Shown here one piece after another: positions 5,216 through 6,169 of a DNA stretch of 6,169 nt. The stretch lies in assembly GCA_029259835.1 (NCBI GenBank), contig JAJDEL010000539.1, positions 1-6,169 on the forward strand, given 5' to 3'. Both the position numbers and the translations under genes were made by a program. This stretch comes from Planctomicrobium sp. Lineage in GTDB: Bacteria; Planctomycetota; Planctomycetia; Planctomycetales; Planctomycetaceae. Under the pieces are notes generated by a model. That model worked only from the letters and a program-made list of their open reading frames with translations. It searched no databases and was not told the origin of the DNA. How positions within the stretch are numbered: the stretch's first letter is position 1; every line of letters starts with the position of its first letter.

Positions 5216-6169
5216 TTAATCGCCCACCAGTAATTCTTTCAGAACGCGACCGTCGCTCTTCATTTTGATTCCCAGCAGATGAGCAATCGTCGGTGCTACG
5301 TCGACATTGCGAATCGTCTCAAGTTTGACGCCACTTTTGATGCCGACTCCGGCTGCAACAAACATGGCGTGCATGAAATCCGGGCGAGGGTCGTGCCCGT
5401 GCGTCCCTTTGCTACCGCCTGCATCAGCAATCAATTCGCCAGAAACATTATTTGCAAACGAATATCCGGGGCCAGTTGTCAAGACAAGGTGAGGCGCTTC
5501 AGGGTTTTTCGTCGGATCAGCAAGCCCCAATTCTGCGAATTGACTTGGAGGGATCACATCAACGACTCCTTCCAAATCAGCAAACTTTTTCGTTAGCATC
5601 TCGATCAGTTCTTCTCGACGGTCATCGTCCAGAATCGAGATAAATGCCGAGCCTCCTTGCGCAACGCACCACGCTGCGCGACTCGTTACCTTATCCTTCT
5701 CATCAGTTTCAATGAGGCCCAATTCCTTGAGCAGCACGTTGGGACGGATCATCTTTTCGTAAGCTGCGAATCCATGATCGGAGACGATAAACATCGCGGA
5801 GTTGTCAGCAAACCGCGGCTGCTGCAAGGCCTCCCAGATCTCGCCGATGCGCTCGTCGCTTTCTGCCACGGCTTGATACGCCGCTGGTGTGTTTGGACCA
5901 TAAGCATGTTCAACGCCATCGGGAGTGATCAAGTGCAGCAGAATGAGATTGATCTTGTGCTCGTTCAGCAAGTGCTTTGTGACTCCCGTATAGACGATGT
6001 CGCGTTGCGTGGAATGCTGTTTGCCCCAGCCCCACTCTCCAAGTTTGGAGATGTCGATCCCGACGTCCGCCAGTTCCTCCAGAAAACCTGGCGTCGTGTA
6101 TTTTTCATGGATTGCCTGCTTGTTGGAATCCGGGATAATCCAGTCCAGCGTCTTTGCCCCATTGGAACA
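5216..6169 (-). CDS. Type I phosphodiesterase/nucleotide pyrophosphatase family protein (alkaline phosphatase superfamily), 5' end outside window
   Basis: The frame is open from the right edge of the window to a TAA at 5218-5216, giving 317 residues of the C-terminal part. Three metal-binding motifs of the family are visible in order: TPDGVEHAYGP (D84 and H88 of the fragment), SDHGF (D131, H132) and GTHGHDPRP (H257). These match the second-half zinc ligands of nucleotide pyrophosphatase/phosphodiesterase (NPP) enzymes. The end, DVAPTIAHLLGI followed by a DGRVL block, is the usual C-terminal strand and helix of this superfamily. The nucleophile Thr/Ser and the first metal aspartate should lie upstream, outside the window. 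Such enzymes hydrolyse phosphodiester or phosphomonoester bonds, often in the periplasm, but the substrate cannot be read from sequence. A TTG at 5971 is internal, because the frame continues without a stop through residues matching the same domain. The gene lies 274 bp upstream of the secretion genes, and a functional link is not evident. Confidence 0.88.
   Translation of the reverse strand, partial: CSNGAKTLDWIIPDSNKQAIHEKYTTPGFLEELADVGIDISKLGEWGWGKQHSTQRDIVYTGVTKHLLNEHKINLILLHLITPDGVEHAYGPNTPAAYQAVAESDERIGEIWEALQQPRFADNSAMFIVSDHGFAAYEKMIRPNVLLKELGLIETDEKDKVTSRAAWCVAQGGSAFISILDDDRREELIEMLTKKFADLEGVVDVIPPSQFAELGLADPTKNPEAPHLVLTTGPGYSFANNVSGELIADAGGSKGTHGHDPRPDFMHAMFVAAGVGIKSGVKLETIRNVDVAPTIAHLLGIKMKSDGRVLKELLVGD

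Noticed and set aside
5969..5971. TTG at 5971 as the start of the phosphodiesterase
   Set aside because: The frame continues upstream without stop for 66 codons to the edge, and the family needs an N-terminal part carrying the nucleophile.
5965..6162. A 65-codon minus-strand ORF at the right edge
   Set aside because: It lies in a different frame from the phosphodiesterase, whose own frame is open through this whole stretch to the window edge. No frameshift is needed.

Overview
This window reads as part of a chromosomal operon from a Gram-negative bacterium of middling GC content. The best guess is a planctomycete. That rests on the style of the secretion proteins (short GspF paralogs, one with a long N-terminal membrane extension, followed by I/J/K-type pseudopilins) and on the neighbouring type I phosphodiesterase. 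It is inference from protein style and gene order, not from a marker gene. Every gene I accept lies on the minus strand, so the window is transcribed from right to left.

Right end (6169 to 5216): the C-terminal 317 residues of a metal-dependent type I phosphodiesterase/nucleotide pyrophosphatase of the alkaline phosphatase superfamily. Its N-terminus, including the expected nucleophile, lies outside the window. A gap of about 275 bp follows, holding one possible 79-residue unknown protein (5187 to 4948).

Centre (4941 to 1137): three consecutive genes for GspF/PilC-family inner-membrane platform proteins of type II secretion and type IV pilus machines (349, about 352 and 536 residues). The second and third share clear sequence similarity (a matching signature after the first hydrophobic segment and near-identical C-terminal tails), as expected from tandem duplication. 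The first is more diverged. The third carries about 160 extra N-terminal residues with several hydrophobic segments. Between the first and second, the coding strand carries a five-run G-quadruplex motif and a TATAAT hexamer, the only clear non-coding regulatory candidates here.

Left end (1140 to 1): three short genes for prepilin-like proteins, in the order GspI-like, GspJ-like, GspK-like (the last cut by the window edge). Successive genes from the third GspF onward are joined by 4-nt ATGA stop/start overlaps, and each start has a good Shine-Dalgarno sequence. I-J-K is the canonical order of the minor pseudopilins that form the tip of the type II secretion pseudopilus, so the products probably work together: the GspF proteins as the membrane platform, the pseudopilins as the initiating tip complex. 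No GspE ATPase, GspD secretin, major pseudopilin GspG or GspH is visible, so these must lie outside the window if the machine is complete.

The most unusual points are the triple GspF array, the extended and interrupted third GspF, the intercistronic G-quadruplex motif, and an A-AAA-AAA slippery heptamer placed exactly at the GspJ stop/GspK start overlap. I see no tRNA, rRNA, CRISPR array, insertion sequence or convincing rho-independent terminator.
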